From an uncultured Coriobacteriaceae bacterium (GTDB lineage Bacteria; Actinomycetota; Coriobacteriia; Coriobacteriales; Eggerthellaceae): a stretch of DNA of 9,899 bases. The DNA lies in assembly GCA_902796815.1 (NCBI GenBank), contig CADBQL010000046.1:1-9899 (forward strand). Direction: 5' to 3'. The translations under genes and the position numbers were made by a program. Positions 1-6,764 of this stretch are shown piece after piece (the first letter of the stretch is position 1; every line of letters begins with the position of its first letter). The notes beneath the pieces are model-generated. The model did no database searches. It was not told where the DNA came from and was given only the letters and a program-made list of their open reading frames with translations.

Positions 1-739
1 TGCGGCGTGCGAGCACGATGCGCGCAATCAGCAGCGAGAGTTCATAAAGCCCCAGCAAAGCTGCGAACATCAAGATCATCGTGATCGGGTTTGCGTCAGG
101 TGTGACCATGGCCGAAAAGACCATGAGGCCGACGTAGACGAAACGCCAACTCGAGCGGAGCTTCCGGTAGGGTACGATTTCGAATATCACGAGGTAGAAA
201 ATCAGAATCGGCAACTCGAAAGCTATGCCGAAACCGATTTCGAACTTGATGATCACATCCACATAATTCGCGGCATTGGGAAGCACCGACCCCAAGCCGG
301 TCACCTGGTCGGTCAGCCATGCGAACGCCGGATGCAAGATGATCAGATAGCAGAACACCGTCCCAATAATGAACAGCACGACGCCAGCGACGAACGTCGG
401 TATAAACCACTTGCGCTCACTAGGCTTCAACGCCGGAAGGAAAAACGCGAGCAACTGCCAGAGAATCACCGGCGAGGTTGCGACAACCGACATCCAAAAC
501 GCTATCTTGAACTTGACCGTAAAGGGGTCGAGCGCATTGATAAATTGGAGGTCGACCGTGCCGTTCTCGTTTTGAGGAAGGAACTCGGCGATGGGCAACA
601 GCAGGAACTGGCCGACCGTACCTGCGGCCAGATAAAACACGCAGCAGCCCACAATTAGCACGACCACGATGCGCACGAGGCGCATACGCAACTCGCCAAG
701 ATGCTCCATCAAGGGCATGCGCGCAGGTCCGATAGGCAT
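1..739 (-). CDS. tatC: Sec-independent (twin-arginine) protein translocase subunit TatC, C-terminal tail cut by window edge
   Basis: TatC is the polytopic membrane core of the twin-arginine translocase. With TatB it binds the RR signal peptide of folded exported proteins. I read 246 residues from ATG at 739. The N-terminal signature MEHLGELRMRL is at 11-21, with E16 matching the signal-peptide-binding Glu of E. coli TatC. Further hallmarks are PALKPSERK (E108), FELP (E175) and VTPD (D215), and about six hydrophobic spans are visible. Only a short cytoplasmic tail should be missing. The start at 739 has GGGGAG (749-754) nine bases upstream. An internal ATG at 718 (M8) is possible but has no good ribosome site. 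The start overlaps the upstream tatB-like stop by one base (TAATG), suggesting translational coupling. Identity is certain; only the exact start and the end are open. Confidence 0.96.
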   Translation of the reverse strand, partial: MPIGPARMPLMEHLGELRMRLVRIVVVLIVGCCVFYLAAGTVGQFLLLPIAEFLPQNENGTVDLQFINALDPFTVKFKIAFWMSVVATSPVILWQLLAFFLPALKPSERKWFIPTFVAGVVLFIIGTVFCYLIILHPAFAWLTDQVTGLGSVLPNAANYVDVIIKFEIGFGIAFELPILIFYLVIFEIVPYRKLRSSWRFVYVGLMVFSAMVTPDANPITMILMFAALLGLYELSLLIARIVLARR

Positions 740-1359
740 TACGCATCACTCCCCTGCGCCGTAGATTCTGATGCAGCCGGCGCCTCCGCAGACGTTTCAC
801 CATCAGCAGACGCCGGCGAAGCGGACACTTCCGCAGGCGTTGTCGTCGAGCTTGTGCATGCCGACTCTGCAGCAGCTTGCTCGGCGGCAGCTTTGCGCGC
901 CGCGCGCTCGCGTTCGTAACGCGCTTTCCGCTCAGTGAAGCTCTCACGGCGCGGCTCTCCTGTACCACCATCCGACACCGTCGCCGACTCGGCCTTGGAC
1001 TCGGCACCAGTTGCGCTTTTCACACTTGCATTCGCTTGCGAAGACGGCTTTTTCGCTACCGAAGAGCCAGCGGGACTAGCCTTGGTCGCCTTAGCGGATT
1101 CGGATTGCAAAGCGCGCTTTTCTTCCTGGTGCTTCGCAAGTTTGTCAAGCGCCTCCATCGGGTCCTTGAAAGGCTCGTCGGAATTGGGGTCATAGATGTC
1201 CGTTGACTTTATGACGTCGTTCATTTCGTCCTGAGCCTGGCGGAACCGTGCGATGCCCTTGCCAACCGTGCGCGCAACCTCGGGCAACTTCTCGGGCCCG
1301 AAAATCAAAAAGCCAAACAGCAGTATGATGAAAAGCTCAAAGCCGCCTATGCCAAACAA
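739..1359 (-). CDS. tatB: TatB/TatA-family twin-arginine translocase subunit with long Ala/Ser/Glu-rich tail (TTG start)
   Basis: A 206-residue single-pass membrane subunit of the Tat translocase. Residues 1-20 form the N-terminal transmembrane helix, followed by a GPEKLPEVAR hinge and an amphipathic helix to about residue 45. Glu8 in the membrane helix and the Gly-Pro hinge (GP at 21-22) resemble TatB more than TatA, but the two families are hard to separate and automatic annotation may say TatA/TatE. From about residue 60 the protein is charged and low in complexity, rich in Ala, Ser, Thr and Glu, making it longer than a typical TatB. The start is TTG: the family's conserved Met-Phe beginning is only in register here, and AAGGGAG (1367-1373) lies seven bases upstream. 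It sits 22 bases after the small membrane gene and overlaps tatC by one base, so it belongs to the same operon. Confidence 0.88.
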   Translation of the reverse strand: MFGIGGFELFIILLFGFLIFGPEKLPEVARTVGKGIARFRQAQDEMNDVIKSTDIYDPNSDEPFKDPMEALDKLAKHQEEKRALQSESAKATKASPAGSSVAKKPSSQANASVKSATGAESKAESATVSDGGTGEPRRESFTERKARYERERAARKAAAEQAAAESACTSSTTTPAEVSASPASADGETSAEAPAASESTAQGSDA

Positions 1360-1366
1360 GTTCGGT

Positions 1367-1373
1367 CTCCCTT
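1367..1373 (-). promoter_or_regulatory. Ribosome binding site of the tatB-like gene, supports its TTG start
   Basis: The minus strand reads AAGGGAG with a seven-base spacer to the TTG at 1359-1357. There is no in-frame ATG or GTG at the conserved N-terminus of the protein, so this site decides the start. Confidence 0.65.
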
Positions 1374-1381
1374 ACGTCAGC

Positions 1382-1597
1382 TTATGCGCCACCGCCGAGC
1401 ACGGCGAGGCCAATGGTGGGAATGCCCAATGCCAAGACCAAGATAACGCAAACGACGATCGTGAAAATTTGCTTCGTACGATCCTTGCGAGCTTTGGCCT
1501 CCTGCTCGCGCTTAGCGCGCTCTTCTGCCGCTTTGATACGCGCCTCGCGCTGGGCGGGCGTCATTTTCTGCTTCGACTTCTGTTGCTTTTTCGACAT
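1382..1597 (-). CDS. Small single-pass membrane protein of unknown function, first visible gene of the tat operon
   Basis: A 71-residue protein I do not recognise. Residues 1-43 are strongly charged (Lys, Arg, Glu, Gln, Ala) and probably form a cytoplasmic helix or coiled coil. A single hydrophobic segment, about 44-67 (IFTIVVCVILVLALGIPTIG), follows, and then a short Gly-rich end. The expected topology is N-in with a C-terminal membrane anchor. The frame stays open upstream to an ATG at 1657. I chose the ATG at 1597 because AGGAAG (1602-1607) lies just upstream and the extra 20 residues look non-coding. It ends 22 bases before the tatB-like gene on the same strand, so the genes are probably co-transcribed. 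This context allows, but does not show, a role in Tat function. Coding potential looks real, but length alone is weak evidence. Confidence 0.72.
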   Translation of the reverse strand: MSKKQQKSKQKMTPAQREARIKAAEERAKREQEAKARKDRTKQIFTIVVCVILVLALGIPTIGLAVLGGGA

Positions 1598-1763
1598 GTC
1601 GCTTCCTGAACTTCCTGCAGGCATTTTACAACCTGCATCATAGTGGCTGGTTTGCATACAGCCTCATATCTTAGCACCCACCATAGCCTACTCGCCAAAG
1701 TCCATATGGTATCCGCGAGCAAAACACTCTATATTGAGTCCGAAACGCATTTTGACCTACATA

Positions 1764-1792
1764 ATGAGTTTTGCCCCAGGGGCGATACTCAT
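1764..1792. repeat. 29-bp palindrome, copy 1 (upstream of menG)
   Basis: The left arm ATGAGTTTTGCCCC and right arm GGGGCGATACTCAT flank a single central A. The arms pair with two mismatches in 14. Copy 2 begins 34 bases downstream after a five-base spacer. The left arm, centre and most of the right arm are identical to copy 2, with one difference (GATACT against GAAACT). It may be a regulator binding site or an interspersed palindromic repeat. Confidence 0.85.
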
Positions 1793-1797
1793 TCCCG

Positions 1798-1826
1798 ATG
1801 AGTTTTGCCCCAGGGGCGAAACTCAT
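1798..1826. repeat. 29-bp palindrome, copy 2 (overlaps menG promoter)
   Basis: The arms ATGAGTTTTGCCCC and GGGGCGAAACTCAT pair with one mismatch in 14 (a G-U pair if transcribed). The copy covers the proposed -35 box (TTGCCC, 1805-1810) and most of the spacer and ends one base before the -10 box. A protein bound here would block RNA polymerase, so an operator is a sensible reading. It is the best-conserved copy in the window. Confidence 0.88.
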
Positions 1827-1833
1827 CTATACT
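1805..1833 (+). promoter_or_regulatory. Probable menG promoter
   Basis: TTGCCC at 1805-1810 and TATACT at 1828-1833 are separated by exactly 17 bases, close to the housekeeping sigma consensus. The expected start point, about seven bases past the -10 box, is 1840-1841, which is the A of the menG ATG. This predicts a leaderless or nearly leaderless mRNA and fits the poor Shine-Dalgarno sequence before that ATG. The -35 box lies inside palindrome copy 2. Confidence 0.55.
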
Positions 1834-1840
1834 GAGTGCC

Positions 1841-2599
1841 ATGGATGAGAAAACGCATACGCATACCATCGACACCGCAACAGGACTCGAGGCGCCAGCT
1901 GAACTTTCGACCGAGCGCGTCAAGGCGGTGTTTTCGCAAATCGCACGTAAATACGAGCTGTTCAACGCCGTGTCGAGCTTCGGTGCATACCGCCGTTGGC
2001 TCGACGGCATGATGAAGCAGGCACCCATCACGCACGAACACGACGTGCTCGACATTGCTGGTGGCACCGGCGACGTTTCGCGTTGGGTCGCGCGGTCGTT
2101 GCGTCCCCGTCACATTCAGTGCACTGACCTCGTACCCGAAATGCTCGAAGTTGCACGCATGCATCACGCCAACGGGGATTTTGGGAATACGCCCATCGAC
2201 TTCGACATTGTCGACGCGCAGAACATCCCCTATGCGGACCAAAGTTATGACGTCGTAACCATGGCTTATGGCATCCGCAACATGCCAGATCGTCCGCGCG
2301 CGCTTTCTGAGATGTACCGCGTCATCAAACCCGGTGGCGCACTCGTATGCCTTGAGTTCTCGACCCCGCCCAATCCGATTTGGCGGCGCTTGTACTTGTT
2401 CTACCTCAGGCACCTGATTCCGTTCTGGGGCGGCCTGATAACCGGTGACAAATCGGGCTTTGTCTACTTGTCCAAATCCATCCAAGCGTTTCCCGACCAA
2501 AGGGGCCTCGCCAAGCTGATGGAAGAAGCCGGTTTCCACGATATCACCTGGAAGAACTACACCGGCGGCATCGCCGCAGTCCACGTTGCCCGAAAGTGA
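1841..2599 (+). CDS. menG: Demethylmenaquinone methyltransferase (MenG/UbiE family)
   Basis: This enzyme of 252 residues methylates demethylmenaquinone with S-adenosylmethionine, the last step of menaquinone synthesis; it acts at the membrane face. Family signatures are clear: KYELFNAVSSFGAYRRWLD at 37-55, the SAM-binding glycine loop VLDIAGGTGDVS at 69-80, the acidic DLVPEM loop at 96-101, and GIRNMPDRPRALSEMYRV at 144-161 followed by IKPGG and LEFS. The C-terminal part has the usual YLSKSI..FP, EEAGF and TGGIAAVH. Length is near the family norm with a slightly long N-terminus. The frame is open upstream to a TTG at 1805, but that codon lies in the palindrome and promoter; ATG at 1841 fits the promoter. 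No strong ribosome site precedes it. Ubiquinone use is unlikely in this context, so menG is preferred over ubiE. Confidence 0.95.
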   Translation: MDEKTHTHTIDTATGLEAPAELSTERVKAVFSQIARKYELFNAVSSFGAYRRWLDGMMKQAPITHEHDVLDIAGGTGDVSRWVARSLRPRHIQCTDLVPEMLEVARMHHANGDFGNTPIDFDIVDAQNIPYADQSYDVVTMAYGIRNMPDRPRALSEMYRVIKPGGALVCLEFSTPPNPIWRRLYLFYLRHLIPFWGGLITGDKSGFVYLSKSIQAFPDQRGLAKLMEEAGFHDITWKNYTGGIAAVHVARK

Positions 2600-2624
2600 G
2601 CTACGCCCCAGGGGAGTGACTCAC
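2596..2624. repeat. 29-bp palindrome, copy 3 (at the menG stop codon)
   Basis: It has the same architecture as copies 1 and 2: 14-base arms GTGAGCTACGCCCC and GGGGAGTGACTCAC around a central A, pairing with three mismatches. The menG TGA (2597-2599) lies inside the left arm. As RNA it would form a hairpin right after the coding region, but no T-run follows, so a classical intrinsic terminator is not evident. Confidence 0.75.
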
Positions 2625-2644
2625 AAGGCGCATGGCCAAATACG

Positions 2645-2700
2645 CCGCAAGTGTGTGAAAAAACCGCATCTCAGCGCGCACATTCCCACACACTTGGCGG
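2645..2700. repeat. Long inverted repeat between convergent genes
   Basis: CCGCAAGTGTGTG (2645-2657) is complementary to CACACACTTGGCGG (2687-2700) with one bulged base, leaving a 29-base loop. A run of six A follows the left arm inside the loop (six T on the minus strand). A second small stem, GGCGG/CCGCC (2697-2711), overlaps the right arm. It could stabilise transcript ends from either side. Confidence 0.6.
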
Positions 2701-2785
2701 ATATCCCGCCACTTCGGCCGACACTTGCGCGCTATCGCGCCACGGCCTTCAGGCGGCTGGCCCAGGAAAGCGCTAAACAGGAAAT

Positions 2786-2810
2786 CTCCCTGCCGGGTCG
2801 TCGCAGGGAG
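2786..2810. terminator. Candidate hairpin terminator downstream of addA/menG
   Basis: CTCCCTGC (2786-2793) and GCAGGGAG (2803-2810) form a perfect 8-bp stem with a nine-base loop. On the minus strand it lies 81 bases past the addA stop and is followed by ATTTCCTG, a weak U tract. There is no U tract on the plus strand. If it terminates, addA is the more likely target. Confidence 0.4.
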
Positions 2811-2836
2811 TGCTGACAGAAGACGCGATTACCGCC

Positions 2837-2863
2837 TGAATCCACCCAGGGACGCAACTCATC
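2837..2863. repeat. Decayed fourth copy of the menG palindrome family
   Basis: CCAGGGACGCAACTCATC (2846-2863) matches the centre and right arm of copy 2 at 16 of 18 positions. The left arm is shortened and mostly lost; TGAAT at 2837-2841 may be its remnant. It lies 28 bases beyond the addA stop codon. Confidence 0.45.
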
Positions 2864-2890
2864 ACGAGACGGGTATACCGCTCGCAGCAT

Positions 2891-5800
2891 TTACCGACAT
2901 GCGTAGGCTTGCGCAATGGCGGTACAGAGCACGGGCAGGTCACCCGCTTCGAAGTGGTAGCGAACGCATTGGGGCTGATCGGGCCTATCGCCGCAGGGAC
3001 GCTCAACACGCACGAACGTCGCATCAACCTCGCGTGCTCCTTGCAGAAGAATCGCGTAGGCATAACATGACGCTTGGAGCACGTGCTTTCGCATGAGCTC
3101 GTCTTGCGTCTCGTCAGTCCTACCGCCCGTCTTGTAATCGACGACGAGCGCTCGCTGTCCCTCACGGTCAAATCCCAGCAAATCGATTTCGCCTTCGAGA
3201 AATACCTGCCCGGCAACCTTTCGGTTCTCGATTGGCACCGAAACGAAGAACGGCACTTCAGCAGCTAGGTTCTCGAGCGCGCCCATAGCTGCAGCAACTT
3301 CGCTTGCAAACCAGCGGTCGAGCGCTTCTTCGAGCCGTGTTTTTGCCACCTCGTCCAAATTGCCCGCCAAGGCGAGTGCGGATATGCGCTCAGAGCCCGG
3401 CTTGACAAGGGCTGCCATACCGTCCGCACCACGCTCCTCGAAGGCGCCATCGCGATTTGCGTCAAAAGCGCCACCTCGCGTAACGACCGCATACTGCGCC
3501 AACCGGTGAAACGCCGTCCCCAAATCGGTCGCCTTGTCCGCATCAGCGCACGAAACGCCCGTATACGCCCAAGACCCATCGTCTTCGTCAGCCACGGCGA
3601 CACGGCGATTTGACTCGCGCGCGCTCAAAGCGAAGTCCACTCCGTCGCCTTCCCCTCCAGACGGAGTCAAGCTCAACAGGAACATGGTCTCACTCGCACC
3701 TGAATCGGCCGATACGGCAAACGAAGCGGCAAGTTGGTCGAGGATATCGGACTCGTGCGACGCTTCCGCAATCGACGAATAGCTAAATACATCCTGATGC
3801 GCGGGAGCGTAGGGCACGCGTGCGGCATGAACCCTCTTGACAGGCGCAGGTATGATGAACGCATCGTTGCCGCTATCAGGCTCAACCTCATCGTTGGGCA
3901 TATCTAAGACAGCATAACGCTGCTCGTCTGGCTCCTCTCGCGCTTCTTTAATTTCGCGGTCGCTAGCACCCGTTTTTTCGCCAGAACCTCCTTGCGCATC
4001 GCTTCCGCCTTCGGGTGCGGCTTCAAGCGCCACGTGCTCGACGAGCGCAGCTGCACTTCCTTTATAATCAAAATGCGAAATGCCCACGTCAAACCCTACC
4101 TCTTCACCTGCAAGCGCATCTACAACGGCGCTGAGGCAGCTTTTCGGCGTGGCGAGCGGATTCGCTTTGGTCCGCGTCCCCATAAGCGATACGACAAGCG
4201 CCTCCTTCGCGCGCGTGAGCGCCACGTAAAGCAAGCGCTTGGATTCTTCGTCATCCCCGATGCGATCGCGCTCGAACAGCGCGGCGCGCAACTCGAGCGC
4301 GCCAGATGCCGTGCGCACGGCATCTGCAAGCTCGTCTTCGTCCACGCGCCCTTCCATCATAGACGTATAGAGCTGGCCGACGTTGCCGACCTTTGCCGCC
4401 CTACCAAATGCCGAAGCGCTCTTTCCCAGATCGAGCGAAAGGTAGACGTTCCCGTCCAATTCGCATTCAAGAAGTTTCGACGTGTCGGCGCGCGGCTCCT
4501 TGAATTCCGCGACGGCGACAACGGGAAACTCCAACCCCTTGGAAGCGTGCACCGACATGATGCGCACGAAGTCGCCGCCGGTGGCCGAAAGGGCTCCTGG
4601 CGCCTCCTTGGCCTGCGCGAGCAACTCTTCGAATTGCTGTGCGACGCGGGCGGGTCCGCAAGCGGATTCCCGCTCGATCGAATCAACCATGCGAACAGCT
4701 TTGTACACGTTAGCCGCTGCCGCGAGGCCTTCCGCACCGCGCTGCTCCAGACGCCAAAGCCAACCAGAATCGATCACGACACGCATCACGAGGCGTGCGA
4801 TCGTCGATTTTGCGACGCCATCGAACATATCACCCATGACGCGCGCCGCCATGACCAGCCGCACAGGGCAGCTTGCAGGAACCTCCCGCTTAATCGCCCG
4901 CACGCAATCCATAAGTCCCTCGTACAAGTTCTTGCGACGTATCGAGCTTTCGTTTTGATCAATCGCCGTCGTAAGCACGATGAGGTCTTCAGCGCAAAGC
5001 TCGAACAGAGGACCTGTGAGCACGTTGTGAAGCGTTTGCGTGCGAAACGGATTCGCCATAACCCTTACAAGGTCCAAAACCACATTCGCCTCGACGGTCG
5101 AAGCGAATACCGAACCGCCCGCAATGACGCAGGCAAGCCCGCGGGCACGCAATGCGCTTGCATACACGTCGGCCTTGGGCATGCCCCCGAGCAACAAGGC
5201 CATCTCGCCGGCCGAATGGCCGCGCCGATGCAAATCGGCAAACACATCGGCGATACGCTCGGCAGCTACTTCGCGCACATCATCTCGCAAGACCCCGCTG
5301 CCGTAGGCGTTGGAGGTCAGATGCACCTGGACACGCGGCACGTCTGGCGAGAATGGCAGCTTGACACGTGCTTCATCCCGCCCTGGCGCTAACGACATGA
5401 ACTCGCCGCCAAACATCTGCGGACGCTCGAAAATGCGATCGACCAGCGCAAGCACATCTCGATGGCTCCTGAAATTATCGGGCAGCAAAATGACGTCATC
5501 GGGATCGTTGGCGCGCACCGATTCCAAGTGGCGCCGATAAACCGAGACGTCCGCGCCTCTAAAGCGATAAATCGACTGCTGAGCGTCGCCGACCGTGCAG
5601 AGCCTGCACGCGCCAGGCCCCGCGAGCTTCTTGATCATATCGACCTGCATCTGGTCGGTATCCTGAAATTCATCGACCATGATGAGCTGGAACTTGTCTG
5701 CATACAACGCGGCGATTCGCGGATGATTGGAGACCGCGTCGCTTGCCAAAACGAGCAAATCGTCGTTATCAAGCACGCCTTTCTGTCGTTTGAAGAGGCA

Positions 5801-6760
5801 GAACCTACGATATGCTTCGCGAGCGAGCGTTACGAGCGTCTCAAGGTGGCCAGATGCTGCCGCCAGCCTCAGCTCCATCACGCACATGTGCAACATGTCG
5901 TGCACTTGCGCTACCTGCTCCTTGTAGTCTGCGCTTCCCATCTTCTTGGGAACGGCCAGCTCGTCAATGCGCTCGAGCACCCACAGAGGATCGCCGTCGC
6001 TTTCTCCAGGCAATTCCTCTCGGATGCGCATGATGGTCGCGGTCGTCTCGGCCGCCCACGCCTCGCGCGCTTCATTGGGTTTTTGAGCATTGGCAAGCTC
6101 GACGAGCGCTTCGAACGACTCGAGCACGACGTCGAGAAGCCGCGCTGGATTGACCGTAGACTTAGGTACGATAAACGCGTCGAAGCCGCGTACGTTTCCG
6201 CCCGCCTTGGCCATGAGCTCGTGCAACATAGATTCCACCGACGTTGCGCCCTGTCCGGACGAACGCGCCTGATACTCCGAGAACAAGTCGTCAAGGGCAT
6301 GTTGCCAGCGGGTTTGGTCGAACTCCTCCTCAGGTCCGAAAAGACCCGCCTGCGCATCGGCGAGAACCTCGTCTATCGCCCAATCGCACAGCATATTTTG
6401 AAGCGGTGCATCCGCCATCTTGAACGAAGGGTCCAAGTCGAGCTCAAGCGCGTGAGCGCGCAAAATACGAGCGCACATGCCGTGGATGGTCGAGACCCAC
6501 GCCTCATCGACCTTGAGAGCCTCGTCGGGACGCCCCTGTGCTCGGAGCTCGGCTTTGATACGCGACTTGAGCTCGCCCGCCGCCTTGTTCGTGAACGTTA
6601 TTGCGCACACGCGCTCCATCCCATCGACAGCTCCGCTCAAGATAGCATGCGCGATGCGCTTGGTTAACGTGAACGTTTTTCCAGAACCTGCTCCCGCTGC
6701 AACGACCAACGACCGATCCAGCGTATTGATGCACTTGCTTTGTCCGGGTTTAAGGCTCAT
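2891..6760 (-). CDS. addA: AddA-type helicase-nuclease subunit (UvrD/Rep motor with C-terminal RecB-like nuclease)
   Basis: AddA is the motor and one nuclease of the AddAB complex, which resects double-strand DNA ends for RecA loading. The protein has 1289 residues, about the family length. The UvrD-like motor is complete: Walker A AAGAGSGKT (21-29), motif Ia ITFTNKAA (54-61), STIHG (90-94), DEFQDT (363-368), GDAQQSIYRFRGAD (391-404), NFRS (429-432), VHASKGLEF (737-745) and LLYVALTRAKE (843-853). An acidic low-complexity linker spans about 910-970. The nuclease follows with GTAFHRLAQ (1081-1089), GEIDLLGFD (1190-1198), VVDYKTG (1206-1212) and QASCYAYA (1229-1236), so its catalytic residues are present. 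I chose ATG 6760, with GAGGAG upstream inside the addB end, over the open extension to 6862, which would overlap addB by about 100 bases. It lies four bases after addB, so expression is coupled. Confidence 0.95.
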   Translation of the reverse strand: MSLKPGQSKCINTLDRSLVVAAGAGSGKTFTLTKRIAHAILSGAVDGMERVCAITFTNKAAGELKSRIKAELRAQGRPDEALKVDEAWVSTIHGMCARILRAHALELDLDPSFKMADAPLQNMLCDWAIDEVLADAQAGLFGPEEEFDQTRWQHALDDLFSEYQARSSGQGATSVESMLHELMAKAGGNVRGFDAFIVPKSTVNPARLLDVVLESFEALVELANAQKPNEAREAWAAETTATIMRIREELPGESDGDPLWVLERIDELAVPKKMGSADYKEQVAQVHDMLHMCVMELRLAAASGHLETLVTLAREAYRRFCLFKRQKGVLDNDDLLVLASDAVSNHPRIAALYADKFQLIMVDEFQDTDQMQVDMIKKLAGPGACRLCTVGDAQQSIYRFRGADVSVYRRHLESVRANDPDDVILLPDNFRSHRDVLALVDRIFERPQMFGGEFMSLAPGRDEARVKLPFSPDVPRVQVHLTSNAYGSGVLRDDVREVAAERIADVFADLHRRGHSAGEMALLLGGMPKADVYASALRARGLACVIAGGSVFASTVEANVVLDLVRVMANPFRTQTLHNVLTGPLFELCAEDLIVLTTAIDQNESSIRRKNLYEGLMDCVRAIKREVPASCPVRLVMAARVMGDMFDGVAKSTIARLVMRVVIDSGWLWRLEQRGAEGLAAAANVYKAVRMVDSIERESACGPARVAQQFEELLAQAKEAPGALSATGGDFVRIMSVHASKGLEFPVVAVAEFKEPRADTSKLLECELDGNVYLSLDLGKSASAFGRAAKVGNVGQLYTSMMEGRVDEDELADAVRTASGALELRAALFERDRIGDDEESKRLLYVALTRAKEALVVSLMGTRTKANPLATPKSCLSAVVDALAGEEVGFDVGISHFDYKGSAAALVEHVALEAAPEGGSDAQGGSGEKTGASDREIKEAREEPDEQRYAVLDMPNDEVEPDSGNDAFIIPAPVKRVHAARVPYAPAHQDVFSYSSIAEASHESDILDQLAASFAVSADSGASETMFLLSLTPSGGEGDGVDFALSARESNRRVAVADEDDGSWAYTGVSCADADKATDLGTAFHRLAQYAVVTRGGAFDANRDGAFEERGADGMAALVKPGSERISALALAGNLDEVAKTRLEEALDRWFASEVAAAMGALENLAAEVPFFVSVPIENRKVAGQVFLEGEIDLLGFDREGQRALVVDYKTGGRTDETQDELMRKHVLQASCYAYAILLQGAREVDATFVRVERPCGDRPDQPQCVRYHFEAGDLPVLCTAIAQAYACR

Positions 6761-6764
6761 GGGG

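Larger units (their letters stand above)
1598..1840. other. Divergent intergenic region between the tat operon and menG
   Basis: This 243-base stretch has no convincing gene. It must hold the promoter(s) for the minus-strand tat operon and for plus-strand menG. Its right third carries two tandem 29-bp palindromes and the menG promoter, listed separately. Near its left end, TGCAGG (1616-1621) and CCTGCA (1632-1637) form a perfect 6-bp inverted repeat with a 10-base loop, just upstream of the small membrane gene. I could not find a convincing -35/-10 pair for the minus-strand operon; TATGAT on the minus strand around 1639-1644 is the best -10 candidate but lacks a good -35. Confidence 0.7.
2600..2890. 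other. Convergent intergenic region between menG and addA
   Basis: No gene is supported in these 291 bases. Open frames here lack ribosome sites and recognisable products. The region holds most of palindrome copy 3, a 13-bp inverted repeat with a long loop (2645-2700), a compact 8-bp hairpin (2786-2810) and a decayed palindrome copy (2837-2863). Since menG and addA converge here, bidirectional transcription termination is the natural role. Confidence 0.7.

Noticed and set aside
1763..1827. The two tandem palindromes as a CRISPR array
   Set aside because: There are only two repeats with a five-base spacer, the repeats themselves are nearly complete palindromes, and no cas genes are present.
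1823..2584. 253-codon minus-strand open frame opposite menG
   Set aside because: The plus strand encodes an unmistakable MenG, and the antisense product shows no family features.
2586..2816. Possible small plus-strand gene in the menG-addA gap
   Set aside because: It begins inside the menG end and palindrome copy 3, has no ribosome site, crosses two inverted repeats, and has an unremarkable basic composition.
3992..6667. Very long plus-strand open frames (466 and 401 codons) opposite addA
   Set aside because: They lie antisense to a protein with complete helicase and nuclease motifs. Their translations are rich in Arg, His and Cys with no recognisable domain, typical of shadows in G+C-rich DNA.
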